Of a stretch of DNA of 64,000 bases, positions 33,541-42,729 are shown piece after piece (position 1 is the stretch's first letter; each line of letters begins with the position of its first letter). The notes below the pieces were generated by a model. That model saw only the letters and a list, made by a program, of their open reading frames with translations. It did no database searches and was not told the origin of the DNA. Location: assembly GCF_000745475.1 (NCBI RefSeq), contig NZ_JQJJ01000009.1, positions 868,001 through 932,000 of the forward strand, given 5' to 3'. This stretch comes from Allobosea sp. UNC402CLCol (GTDB taxonomy: Bacteria; Pseudomonadota; Alphaproteobacteria; Rhizobiales; Beijerinckiaceae). Made by a program: the position numbers and the translations under genes.

Positions 33541-34628
33541 GGCGCGCGCTCGTTCTCCTCTCCACCGCGGCCGTCGTCTGCGCGCTGGCCGGCTGCAATG
33601 CCGAGGGCGACGCCACCAAGGCGAAGACGGTGCCGCGCCCGGTCCTCTCCGTCGTGGTCAAGCCGCAGGAAGACCAGGATGTCGGCTTTGCGGGCACGAT
33701 CCAGCCGCGTTTCCAGACCGATCGCGGCTTTCGCGTGCTCGGCCGCCTGATCTCGCGTCAGGTCGATATCGGCGACGTCGTCGCCCCGGGGCAGGCGCTG
33801 GCGCAGATCGATCCCCAGTTGCTGGATCTTACCGTGCGCGGCAGCGAGGCCGATCTCGCCAAGGCGCAAGCGCAGCTCGCGAACGCCTCTGCCGCCGAGG
33901 CCAGGATCAGCACCCTGTTCGCCAAGCAGATCGCGAACCAGGCCGATCTCGACACCGCCAAGCAGTCCCTGGAGGCTGCAAGTGCCGGCGTGAAGCAGGC
34001 TCAGGCCAGCCTCGACAAGGCGCGCGAGCAGCGCGGCTATGCGGCCCTGACGGCGGACGAGGCCGGCGTGGTCACCAGCGTCAACGCCGAGGTCGGCCAG
34101 ATGGTCACCGCCGGCCAGAAGGTCATGACGATCGCGCGTACCGACATCCGGGAGGCCGTCGTCGATATTCCCGATGCCACGGCGCGCTCCCTGCGCCAGG
34201 GCGAGCCCTTCGCGATCCGCCTGCAGGCGGATCCGTCCGTCACCGCGACCGGCAAGCTGCGCGAGATCGGCCCGCAGGCCGATGCCGCGACGCGCACGCG
34301 CCGGGTCAAGATCACCCTCGACCAGAGCGTCGATGCCTTCCGGCTGGGCGCCACCGTCACCGTGCTGCCGACGATGCCCGCAGCGGCGCAGGCGGTGTTC
34401 GACATCCCGGCCGCCGCGCTTCTCGAGCGGGACGGCAAGACGTTCGTCTGGCTGCTCGACCCGGGTACCGGAACGGTCCGCTCCTTCGCCGTCGAGGTGG
34501 CGGAACGGATCAACGGCAAGGCCCGGATCGTCGGGCAGTTGACGGCTGGCGCGCGCATCGTCGTCGCCGGCGTCAACAGCCTGTCCGAAGGACAGAGCGT
34601 CAAGTTCGATGAAGGAGCCGGCCGGTGA
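33537..34628 (+). CDS. RND efflux periplasmic adaptor lipoprotein 2 (HlyD/AcrA type)
   Basis: This 363-residue membrane-fusion protein is paralogous in layout to adaptor 1, with lipobox LAGC near residue 20, GFRVLGRLISRQVDIGDVVAPGQALAQIDPQ, a hairpin (AKAQAQLANASAAEARISTLFAKQIANQADLDTAKQSLE) and a second lipoyl half. It overlaps adaptor 1 by ATGA and the pump gene by GTGA. Tandem different adaptors suggest a mixed trimer of dimers, as known for some two-adaptor RND systems. Confidence 0.9.
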   Translation: MRRALVLLSTAAVVCALAGCNAEGDATKAKTVPRPVLSVVVKPQEDQDVGFAGTIQPRFQTDRGFRVLGRLISRQVDIGDVVAPGQALAQIDPQLLDLTVRGSEADLAKAQAQLANASAAEARISTLFAKQIANQADLDTAKQSLEAASAGVKQAQASLDKAREQRGYAALTADEAGVVTSVNAEVGQMVTAGQKVMTIARTDIREAVVDIPDATARSLRQGEPFAIRLQADPSVTATGKLREIGPQADAATRTRRVKITLDQSVDAFRLGATVTVLPTMPAAAQAVFDIPAAALLERDGKTFVWLLDPGTGTVRSFAVEVAERINGKARIVGQLTAGARIVVAGVNSLSEGQSVKFDEGAGR

Positions 34629-37600
34629 AGCGCTTCAACCTTTCCGATTGGGCGCTGCAGCACCGCTCGCTCGTCTGGTATTTCATGATCGTGGCCTCGC
34701 TCGCCGGGCTGTTCTCCTATTTCAACCTCGGCCGGGCGGAAGATCCCGATTTCACCATCAAGACGATGATCATCCAGGCGCGCTGGCCCGGCGCGACCGT
34801 GGAGGACGTGATCGGCCAGGTCACTGACCGCATCGAGAAGAAGCTCGAGGAGCTCGACTCCTTCGACTACGCCAAGAGCCTCAACATGCCCGGGCAGACG
34901 ACGATCTTCGTCAACCTCAAGGACACGACCAAGGCCAAGGACATCCCCGCGATCTGGGTCAAGATCCGCAACATGATCGGGGACATCAAGAGCCAGTTCC
35001 CCGATGGGGTCGTCGGTCCGAGCTTCAACGACAATTTCGGCGACGTCTACGGCAACATCTATGCCTTCACCGCAGACGGCTTCAGCCAGCGGCAATTGCG
35101 CGACTATGTCGAGGATGTCCGCGCCAAGGTTCTGACCGTGCCCAATGTTGGCAAGGTCGATCTTGTCGGCGCGCAGGACGAGGTGATCTATCTCGAATTC
35201 TCGACGCGCCAGATCGCGGCGCTGGGCCTGACCCAGCAGCTCGTGGTCGACACCATCCGGGCGCAGAACGCGATCGCGCCGTCGGGCACGATCGAGGCAA
35301 AGGGCGAGCGCATCAGTGTGCGCGTCGGCGGGCAGTTCACCTCCGAGGACAGCCTGCGGGCGATCAACCTGCGGATCAACGACCGTTTCTTTCGCCTGGG
35401 CGACGTCGCCACCATCAGCCGCGGCTATGTCGACCCGCCGACTTCGCTCTTCCGCGTCGACGGCAAGCCGGCGATCGGGCTCGCCATCGGCATGAAGCCG
35501 AACGCCAATCTCCTGCATTTCGGCGAGGCGCTGAAGGCCGAGATGACGAAGATCGAGAACGAATTGCCGATCGGCATCGGCGTGCATCTGGTCTCCGACC
35601 AGCCTGCCATCGTCGAGGAAGCCGTCGGCGGCTTCACCAAGGCGCTGTTCGAGGCGGTTGCGATCGTGCTGATCGTCAGCTTCGTCAGCCTGGGCATGCG
35701 GGCCGGGCTCGTCGTGGCGCTGACGATCCCGCTCGTGCTCGCCATCACCTTCGTCTTCATGGAGATCTTCGGCATCTCGCTGCAGCGCATCTCGCTCGGC
35801 GCGCTGATCATTGCGCTCGGCCTGCTGGTCGACGACGCGATGATCGCGGTCGAGATGATGGTGGCGCGGCTCGAGGTCGGCGACACGCTCACCAAGGCGG
35901 CGACCTATGTCTACACCTCGACCGCCTTCCCGATGCTGACGGGCACGCTGGTGACGGTGGCGAGCTTCATCCCCGTCGGCCTCAACGGCAGCGCGGCCGG
36001 CGAATTCACCTTCACGCTCTTCGTCGTGATCGCGGTCTCGCTGCTGGTCTCCTGGGTGGTCGCGGTGCTGTTCGCGCCGCTGCTCGGCGTCACCCTGCTG
36101 CCCAAGACGATGAAGCAGCATCATGACGGGCCCGGCCGCTTCACCCGCGCCTTCAACGCGCTGCTGCGCCTCTGCGTGCGCCGGAAATGGCTGACCATCG
36201 CCGCGACCGTGCTGATGTTCGCCCTCTCGGTCGGTGCCATGCGGTTCGTCCAGCAGCAGTTCTTCCCCTCATCGGACCGGCGCGAGCTGATCGTCGACTG
36301 GACGGTGGCGCAGAATGCCTCGATCACCGAGACCCGCGCCCAGATGGACCGCTTCGAGAAGATCGCGCTCGTCGGCGAGCCGGATATCGAGCGCTGGTCG
36401 TCCTATGTCGGCCAGGGCGCAATGCGCTTCGTGCTGTCCTATGATGTGCAGCCTGCCAGCCCGAATTTCGGCCAGATCGTCATCGTGACCCATGATCTGG
36501 CGGCGCGGGAGCGGCTGCGCACCAAGCTCGACGACATCATCGCGCGCGAATTCGTCGGCACCGACGCCTTCGTGCATCTGCTCGACATCGGCCCGCCCGT
36601 GGGCCGTCCGGTGCAGTATCGCGTCAGCGGACCCGACATCCAGACGGTCAGGACGCTGGCGCAGAACGTCGCGAGCACGCTCGGGCAGAACCCCAATCTC
36701 GGCGACATCGTCTATGACTGGAACGAGCCCGGCCGCGTCGTGAAGGTCGATGTGCTGCAGGACAAGGCGGCCCAGCTCGGCATCACCTCCGAGACGATCG
36801 CGACGGCGCTGAACAGCATCGTCGGCGGCGCGACGGTGACGCAGGTGCGCGACAGCATCTATCTGATCAATGTCGTCGGCCGGGCGCTCGACAACGAGCG
36901 CTCCTCGATCGACACGCTGCAGAACCTGCAGATCCAGACCAGCGCCGGAAAAACCGTGCCGCTCGCTGCGGTCGCCAATTTCCGCTACGAATCCGAGCAG
37001 CCGGTCGTCTGGCGGCGCGGCCGCCTGCCGACCGTCACGGTGAAGGCGAGCGTCACGACGGCGTTGCAGCCGGCGACCGTCGTCCAGCAGCTCGCCCCGG
37101 CCCTGACCCGGATCAGCGAGACCTTGCCCGCCGGCTACAAGATCGTCACCGGCGGCGCGGTCGAGGAGAGCGCCAAGGGCCAGGGCCCGATCGTCGCGAT
37201 CGTCCCGCTGATGCTGTTTGCGATGGCGACGATCCTGATGATCCAGCTCCAGAGCTTCCAGCGGCTGTTCCTCGTGGTCGTCGTCGCGCCTCTGGGATTG
37301 ATCGGCGTGGTTGCCGCGCTCGTGCCCAGCGGCGCGCCGCTCGGCTTCGTCGCCATCCTCGGCGTGCTGGCGCTGATCGGCATCCTGATCCGCAACTCCG
37401 TCATCCTCGTCATCCAGATCGAGCATCTGCGCGAGGAGGGCAGGGATGGCTGGTCGGCCGTGGTCGAGGCGACGGAGCACCGCATGCGCCCGATCATGCT
37501 GACGGCGGCGGCCGCGAGCCTGGCGCTGATCCCGATCGCGCGCGAGGTGTTCTGGGGCCCGATGGCCTACGCCATGATGGGCGGGATCATCGTCGGAACG

Positions 37601-37723
37601 GTGCTGACGCTGCTGTTCCTGCCGGCGCTCTATGTCGCCTGGTTCCGCTTCGAGGAGCCGAAGGGGCAGGGCGAGCCCGAGACCTCCGGGCAGGAGACTG
37701 CCGCGCCTGCGCCGGCGCACTGA
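34625..37723 (+). CDS. RND family multidrug efflux inner-membrane pump
   Basis: This 1032-residue pump of the AcrB/HAE1-like superfamily starts with GTG at 34625, overlapping the adaptor stop. It has the N-terminal helix LVWYFMIVASLAGLFSYFNLG followed by EDPDFTIKTMIIQARWPGA, the proton-relay pair Asp403-Asp404 in GLLVDDAMIAVEMMVARLE, and the second-half GILIRNSVILVIQIE and RMRPIMLTAAAASLALIP motifs. Two large periplasmic loops and about twelve membrane helices fit the family. The repressor and operators upstream predict induction by a toxic ligand. Confidence 0.92.
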   Translation: MKRFNLSDWALQHRSLVWYFMIVASLAGLFSYFNLGRAEDPDFTIKTMIIQARWPGATVEDVIGQVTDRIEKKLEELDSFDYAKSLNMPGQTTIFVNLKDTTKAKDIPAIWVKIRNMIGDIKSQFPDGVVGPSFNDNFGDVYGNIYAFTADGFSQRQLRDYVEDVRAKVLTVPNVGKVDLVGAQDEVIYLEFSTRQIAALGLTQQLVVDTIRAQNAIAPSGTIEAKGERISVRVGGQFTSEDSLRAINLRINDRFFRLGDVATISRGYVDPPTSLFRVDGKPAIGLAIGMKPNANLLHFGEALKAEMTKIENELPIGIGVHLVSDQPAIVEEAVGGFTKALFEAVAIVLIVSFVSLGMRAGLVVALTIPLVLAITFVFMEIFGISLQRISLGALIIALGLLVDDAMIAVEMMVARLEVGDTLTKAATYVYTSTAFPMLTGTLVTVASFIPVGLNGSAAGEFTFTLFVVIAVSLLVSWVVAVLFAPLLGVTLLPKTMKQHHDGPGRFTRAFNALLRLCVRRKWLTIAATVLMFALSVGAMRFVQQQFFPSSDRRELIVDWTVAQNASITETRAQMDRFEKIALVGEPDIERWSSYVGQGAMRFVLSYDVQPASPNFGQIVIVTHDLAARERLRTKLDDIIAREFVGTDAFVHLLDIGPPVGRPVQYRVSGPDIQTVRTLAQNVASTLGQNPNLGDIVYDWNEPGRVVKVDVLQDKAAQLGITSETIATALNSIVGGATVTQVRDSIYLINVVGRALDNERSSIDTLQNLQIQTSAGKTVPLAAVANFRYESEQPVVWRRGRLPTVTVKASVTTALQPATVVQQLAPALTRISETLPAGYKIVTGGAVEESAKGQGPIVAIVPLMLFAMATILMIQLQSFQRLFLVVVVAPLGLIGVVAALVPSGAPLGFVAILGVLALIGILIRNSVILVIQIEHLREEGRDGWSAVVEATEHRMRPIMLTAAAASLALIPIAREVFWGPMAYAMMGGIIVGTVLTLLFLPALYVAWFRFEEPKGQGEPETSGQETAAPAPAH

Positions 37724-37761
37724 GCCGACGCGCGCCGCGACCTCATGGAGCCGGGTTCGAG

Positions 37762-39036
37762 ATGATCGAGCATCGCATCACCGCCGATCCGCGCCCTCCG
37801 CGCCGCCCGGCTTCCGCCCGGTTGCGCCTGGTGCGGGCCGTCTCGCTCTTCGCCGCCCTCGCGCTGCTCACAGCCTGCGCGACGCGGCAGGAAAGCGTCC
37901 TCCGCCCGGTGTCGGCGGCTGCGGCAGACACCAGCCGGGTCGACATCCTCGCCGTGACGACGCGTCAGGCGGCGCAGGATCCGGGCCTGCTCTATTCCGG
38001 CGAGCGCGGCGACGCGATCTCCTTCGACAGCATCGAGGTTTCGATCCCGTCCGATCGCAACCGCAGGGCCGGGGAGATCCAGTGGCCAGCGCAGGCCGAG
38101 GCGAATCCGGAGCGGGAGTTCGCGGTGCTCGGCGTCCGCAAGGCGCAGTCCGAGCGGCAGATGCTCGACTGGTTTCGCAGGAATCGCAACGCCAAGCGGC
38201 AGGCGCTCATCTTCGTCCACGGCTTCAACAACACCTATGCTGACGCCGTCTTTCGCCTCGCCCAGCTCAAGCATGATGCCGGGATCACGGCGGCTCCGAT
38301 CCTGTTCACCTGGCCCTCGCGCGCCAATGTCTTCGACTATCTCTACGACAAGGAGAGCACCACCTATTCGCGGAGCGCCCTGGAAGACCTGATCATCGAG
38401 GCGTCGAAAAGCCCGGATGTCGGCGAGATCACGATCCTCGCCCATTCCATGGGAACCTGGCTCGCGATGGAAGCATTGCGAGGCGTCGCCATGCGCAAGG
38501 GGAGCATTCCCACCAAGGTCGATAACGTCGTTCTCGCATCGCCGGACATCGACGTCGACGTGTTCCGGCGCCAGATGATCGAGATGGGGGCGAAGCGCCC
38601 GCACTTCACCATCTTCACATCGACCAGTGACAAGGCTCTCGAAGTCTCGCGCTGGCTCTCGGGCGGCGTCAACCGCGTTGGAGGCGCCGATCCCGCCCCC
38701 TATGCGGATGCGATCAAGCAACTCGGCATCACCGTGATCGATACCAGCGCCTCAAACTCGAACGACGCGCTCGGCCATAATGCGTTCGCCGACAGTCCCG
38801 AAATCATCGCCCTGCTGGGGCGGCGCCTATCCGGGCAGTCGTTGCAGTCCGATCCCGCCGATCTGGCCAGCCGCGTACAGGCCATCGCCGCCGGATCGGT
38901 CAATCTCGCCGGCTCCGCGACCAGAATGGCCACGAAGCTTCCCATGGCTGCCGTCAGCCGGCCCGGCATAAATATGCTGGGAGAACAACCGTTTGGAATG
39001 CAAACCCGGATCATCGACGGCCGAATCAGCTACTAG
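37762..39036 (+). CDS. lipoprotein alpha/beta hydrolase (DUF900 family) in the RND operon
   Basis: This 424-residue protein has a lipoprotein signal with lipobox LTAC near residue 40. The esterase core shows IFVHGFNNTYADAVFRLAQL near 150 (oxyanion segment), the nucleophile Ser229 in LAHSMGTW, and ASPDIDVDVF (acid region). This is the DUF900 alpha/beta hydrolase pattern. It follows the pump by 38 bp on the same strand. An envelope-anchored hydrolase next to an efflux pump could modify the pump's substrate or a lipid, but nothing in the sequence decides this. Confidence 0.82.
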   Translation: MIEHRITADPRPPRRPASARLRLVRAVSLFAALALLTACATRQESVLRPVSAAAADTSRVDILAVTTRQAAQDPGLLYSGERGDAISFDSIEVSIPSDRNRRAGEIQWPAQAEANPEREFAVLGVRKAQSERQMLDWFRRNRNAKRQALIFVHGFNNTYADAVFRLAQLKHDAGITAAPILFTWPSRANVFDYLYDKESTTYSRSALEDLIIEASKSPDVGEITILAHSMGTWLAMEALRGVAMRKGSIPTKVDNVVLASPDIDVDVFRRQMIEMGAKRPHFTIFTSTSDKALEVSRWLSGGVNRVGGADPAPYADAIKQLGITVIDTSASNSNDALGHNAFADSPEIIALLGRRLSGQSLQSDPADLASRVQAIAAGSVNLAGSATRMATKLPMAAVSRPGINMLGEQPFGMQTRIIDGRISY

Positions 39037-39281
39037 GCCGCAGCTCTGTCATTAGGGGCTGCTGGCGGCTGATGTCCCGCACTCCACTGGTCGGTGTCTT
39101 GGTTGCCTCCGGCCGCGCGTCGCCGGGCCGAACATTCTGCCGAAGCCTGGGTCGGAGCGGAACTTTGCGCTCGCGAGGCCGCGATTTCGGCAGTTCTTGC
39201 GAGCGTTGCGACCTTATCAAAATGGATGTGCGAACCATCCTTCAGGCGAGGTCGAGCATTGCCCACGATTGCGAGGCCGTC

Positions 39282-40391
39282 ATGAGGACGGCTCCCGGCT
39301 CGCCGGCTTCCGATGAGGCCGACCGGCAGACGGCCGTTGAACGCAGTTCGGCGCCGGCAGGCGGGCGCGACGCCTATTTCGACGCGGCCGCGGCCGTTCT
39401 CGCCACGGCTCCCGTCGCGCTCGACGACGGTCTTCTGGCCGAGGTTCTGATGCGCTATTACGGGCTGAGCGGGCGCATCGAGCTGCTGTCGTCGGAGGTC
39501 GAGAGCACCGCCGAGGTCCTCCTTCCCGATTCCCGTCGGCTGATCCTGAAGGCATCGCCCCGGATCGAGGCGATCGACAGCTTTCGCTTCCAGTCCGCCG
39601 CGATCAGCGCGGTCGAGAAGTCCCATGGTTTCCTCTCGCCGCAGGTGATTGGGACCGTTCGGGGCGACTTGATGTTCCGGCAGGACGGGTTGTCCGGCTA
39701 TCTTCAGACCCGGCTCGCGGGCCAGCCCCTCCGCCAGACGCCGATGTCTCCCGAAGCGGCTCGAGATGCGGGAGAGGCGCTGGCTCATCTCGACATTGCC
39801 CTGCGCGACGCACACGGCCTGCCGGCCGTCGACAGGCCCGTGCTGTGGCAGATCGGCTGCTGGCCCCGGCTTGCCGCGTTCCAGCGTTATCTGGCGCCCG
39901 GCCGGACGGCGGATGCGGTCCAGGCAGCGCTTTGGGACTACCTCGCCACGGTCGAGCCCAGGATCGGCGCCCTCGACTGGCAGGTCACGCACAACGATCC
40001 GAGCCCGTTCAACATGCTGCTCGCCGAGGACGGCGTTGCCTTCATCGATTTCGGCGATGGCTGCCGGGGACCGCGAATCCAGGATCTCGCCATCGCGGCC
40101 AGCCACATGGTGAGCGACCCTGCGCTGCCGCTCGGCGGCGCGGAGAGCCTGATCGCCGGATACGCCTCGGTCTGCCCTCTCTCGCCGCTCGAGACCGATC
40201 TGCTCGTCGGGTTGATGAAGGCGCGCCAGAGCGCGCTGATCCTGATCAATGCCTGGCGGTCGCACCTCTTTCCGGAGCATGCGGCCTATATCAATAAGAA
40301 CGTCGCTCGAGCCGAGAAAGGGCTGTCGATCCTGTCCCGCCTCGATAGGGAGGCCGCGCGGACGATCGTTGCCGAAGCGGCTTCCTCATGA
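39282..40391 (+). CDS. aminoglycoside phosphotransferase-fold kinase, hydroxylysine-kinase-like
   Basis: This 369-residue kinase has the APH fold. Lys90 in LILK is the ATP lysine, the catalytic loop HNDPSPFN has His237, Asp239 and Asn244, and the DFG-like Asp256 is in FIDFGDG. The segment CPLSPLETDLLVGLMKARQS before LFPEHAAYI resembles the C-terminus of animal hydroxylysine kinase (HYKK/AGPHD1). The ATG at 39282 with GAGG five bases upstream is chosen; a longer upstream frame from 39072 is Arg/Ser-rich and not family-like. It precedes an AGXT2L-type enzyme by 89 bp, the partner expected for phospho-hydroxylysine. Confidence 0.75.
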   Translation: MRTAPGSPASDEADRQTAVERSSAPAGGRDAYFDAAAAVLATAPVALDDGLLAEVLMRYYGLSGRIELLSSEVESTAEVLLPDSRRLILKASPRIEAIDSFRFQSAAISAVEKSHGFLSPQVIGTVRGDLMFRQDGLSGYLQTRLAGQPLRQTPMSPEAARDAGEALAHLDIALRDAHGLPAVDRPVLWQIGCWPRLAAFQRYLAPGRTADAVQAALWDYLATVEPRIGALDWQVTHNDPSPFNMLLAEDGVAFIDFGDGCRGPRIQDLAIAASHMVSDPALPLGGAESLIAGYASVCPLSPLETDLLVGLMKARQSALILINAWRSHLFPEHAAYINKNVARAEKGLSILSRLDREAARTIVAEAASS

Positions 40392-40480
40392 CACCCGGGG
40401 AGGCCGCGCCGTCAGCCGTCGTCGCAGTCGTTTCGCTGCTTCCCGCTCCCAACCCTCTTGCCATGTGATAGGCCAAACGG

Positions 40481-41809
40481 ATGTCCGTCGATCTCATGCC
40501 GAACCGCTACATGCCCGGCGAAGCCGATCTCGCAGAGCGCGAGGCGGGTCTGATCGCTCGCCGCGACAAGGTGCTCGGCTCGTCCTATCGCCTTCAATAT
40601 CGGCGCCCCGTTCACTTCGTCCGGGGCGAGGGAATGTGGCTGTACGACCCCGACGGCCGCGCCTATCTCGATTTCTACAACAACGTCCCCTCGCTCGGGC
40701 ACTGCAATCCCGAGGTCAATGCGGCGATGGCCGAGCAGGCCGGGCGCATCAGCGCCAATACCCGCTATCTCGAGCCGAGGCTGGTCGATTATGCCGAGCG
40801 GCTGGTCGCGACATTCCCGACGGAGCTCGACCGCGTCGTCTTCACCTGCACGGGCAGCGAATCCAACGATCTCGCCTTGAGGATCGCGCGGCTGGTCAGC
40901 GGCAATGATGGCGTCATCGTCTCGTCCTATGCCTATCATGGCACGAGCGCCGCCGCCGCGATGGTCTCGCCGAATCTCGGCGAGGCGGTCAAGCTCAGCC
41001 CCTCGGTGCGCATGGTCGCGCTGCCCGGGCCTGCCGGCGTCGCGGAAGCGGAGGCGCCCGCATTCTTCGAGGCGCAGGTCAGATCCGCGATCAAGGATCT
41101 CGACCGGCGCGGAATCGGCGTCGCGGCCATCCTGATCGACAGCATCTTCTCGAGCGACGGCGTCTGGATCGATCCGCCGGGGTTCATTGCGGGCGCCATC
41201 GCGGCGGTGCGAGAGGCGGGCGGGCTCTTCATCGCCGACGAGGTTCAGCCCGGCTTCGGGCGAACGGGCGATCATATGTGGGGCTTCGAGCGGCACGCCG
41301 TGGTGCCGGATCTGGTCACCCTCGGCAAGCCGATGGGCAACGGCTTTCCGATCGGCGGGGTCGTCGGCCGGCATGCGGCCATGGATCGCTTCGGCGCCAC
41401 CGCCCGCTATTCCAATACATTCGCCGGAAACACCGTCGGCATCGCGACAGCCGACGCGGTTCTCACGATCCTGCAGCGCGATCGCATCCTCGACAACGTG
41501 GTCGCCATGGGCGAGCGGCTGAGCCAGGGTCTGCAGCGGATCGCGGGCGCGTCGAGCGGCATTCTGGCGGTTCGCCATGCCGGTCTGTTCTTCGGCATCG
41601 ACATCGGCCATGCCGGCATGTCTGCATCGCAGCGGCGCGCCATGGCACTCGATGTTGTCAACGCGATGCGCGACGACGGCGTGCTGATCAGCACCACCGG
41701 GGCAAACGAGGACACGCTCAAGGTCCGCCCCCCGCTGGTCTGCCAGCCGGAGCACGTGGACCGTTTTCTCGTTTCGCTTCAGGCTGCGGTCGCCTCCTGC
41801 CCCGCTTGA
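40481..41809 (+). CDS. class III PLP enzyme, AGXT2L-type phospholyase/aminotransferase
   Basis: This 442-residue fold-type I PLP enzyme has GSES at 125-128, AYHG at 151-154, Asp253 in FIADEVQPGFGR and the Schiff-base Lys283 in LGKPMGNGFP. The stretches YLDFYNNVPSLGHCNPEV and LKVRPPLVCQPEHVDRFL read like the mammalian AGXT2L1/AGXT2L2 proteins, which remove phosphate and ammonia from phosphoethanolamine or 5-phosphohydroxylysine. With the upstream kinase this would convert hydroxylysine to 2-aminoadipate semialdehyde. An ordinary omega-aminotransferase role cannot be excluded. Confidence 0.78.
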   Translation: MSVDLMPNRYMPGEADLAEREAGLIARRDKVLGSSYRLQYRRPVHFVRGEGMWLYDPDGRAYLDFYNNVPSLGHCNPEVNAAMAEQAGRISANTRYLEPRLVDYAERLVATFPTELDRVVFTCTGSESNDLALRIARLVSGNDGVIVSSYAYHGTSAAAAMVSPNLGEAVKLSPSVRMVALPGPAGVAEAEAPAFFEAQVRSAIKDLDRRGIGVAAILIDSIFSSDGVWIDPPGFIAGAIAAVREAGGLFIADEVQPGFGRTGDHMWGFERHAVVPDLVTLGKPMGNGFPIGGVVGRHAAMDRFGATARYSNTFAGNTVGIATADAVLTILQRDRILDNVVAMGERLSQGLQRIAGASSGILAVRHAGLFFGIDIGHAGMSASQRRAMALDVVNAMRDDGVLISTTGANEDTLKVRPPLVCQPEHVDRFLVSLQAAVASCPA

Positions 41810-41890
41810 ACCGGGGCCGTCTTCCGAACCAGCCCCATCGTCGCCGGACTGTTTCTGGTACGCCGGCCGCTCCGGGACTATCATCGAGCC

Positions 41891-42376
41891 ATGGGATCTC
41901 TCGTTTCACTCGACCGGTTCGACCTTAAGATCCTCGATCACCTTCAGCGCAACGGCCATTGCTCGAATGTCGAGCTGGCCGCGGCGGTCGGGCTGACGCC
42001 GAGCCCTTGCCTCGCCCGGATGAAACGCCTGCAGGAATCCGGCGTGATCCGCGGCTTCGATGCCGTGATCGACCTTGCGCGGCTGGGTCATTTCATCACG
42101 GCCTTCACCGAAATCACGATCAGCGAGCATCGGCGCGACAGTTTCCGGCTGTTCGAGGCGGCGGCCGAGCGCTGCCCGGAGATTATCGAGTGCTACAACG
42201 TGACCGGCGGATGCGACTACATCCTCAAGATCGTCGCCCCGAGCATCGCCGATTTCAGTGCGATCCTCGACAATCTCCTTGAGCTCGACATCGGCATCAT
42301 CAAGTTCTCGAACCGGATCGTCCTGAGGCAGCCCTTCGAGGCGCGAAAGATGCAGCTGGCGCTGACCGGCGGATAA
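41891..42376 (+). CDS. Lrp/AsnC family transcriptional regulator
   Basis: This 161-residue protein has the N-terminal AsnC-type helix-turn-helix (LDRFDLKILDHLQRNGHCSNVELAAAVGLTPSPCLARMKRLQESGVI, residues 7-53) and a C-terminal RAM ligand domain with a typical ECYNVTGGCDYILKIVA strand. It sits between the kinase/PLP pair and the dipeptide importer on the same strand, so it probably senses the amino acid handled by these genes. Confidence 0.9.
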   Translation: MGSLVSLDRFDLKILDHLQRNGHCSNVELAAAVGLTPSPCLARMKRLQESGVIRGFDAVIDLARLGHFITAFTEITISEHRRDSFRLFEAAAERCPEIIECYNVTGGCDYILKIVAPSIADFSAILDNLLELDIGIIKFSNRIVLRQPFEARKMQLALTGG

Positions 42377-42729
42377 AGCCGGCAGCATGGTCTGGGGCAG
42401 GGCCGCCGTGCCTGTTGCCGCGTCCGGCCTTGGTGGTCGCCTTGAGACCGGGCAGGCCCGAAGATGGGTGCGCCTTGCAACGCGCGATGATGGCCGGTTG
42501 CCCGCACTGATTCCCGAGAAATCGTGACAGCAGAGCCTGCACCGCCGCCAGCGCGTGCTTCGGCGGATAAGGGCGCGTCGCATAACTCTGCCGGTCGTCG
42601 TTCTGGCGATGCTTTCTGCTGTTGAGGTTGGCCCTTTCGACAAATTCTGCCGGAGCGGTTGGGTGACCATGGGGGATCGGCAATTACGAGCTGTCTCGAT
42701 CGCAACGTCCTGAAAGGAGCCGCAGCCCC
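42377..42729. other. intergenic region before the dipeptide-type importer
   Basis: This 353-bp region has no convincing gene. Open frames on the minus strand have no family resemblance or ribosome site. AAGGAG ends 10 bases before the importer ATG at 42730, a little farther than ideal. A promoter for the importer and an Lrp site probably lie here, but I see no clear repeat or consensus hexamer pair. Confidence 0.4.

Noticed and set aside
34037-36124. Minus-strand open frame of 695 codons opposite the RND pump
   Set aside because: This is a shadow of the adaptor and pump coding frames, with low-complexity Asp/Arg/His content.
39072-39281. Longer N-terminus for the kinase gene starting at 39072
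   Set aside because: The added 70 residues are Arg/Ser/Cys-rich and not family-like, and the ATG at 39282 has a better ribosome site.
42300-42683. Minus-strand frame of 127 codons before the peptide importer
   Set aside because: It partly overlaps the Lrp gene in antisense and shows no recognisable domain; kept as an unexplained intergenic region.
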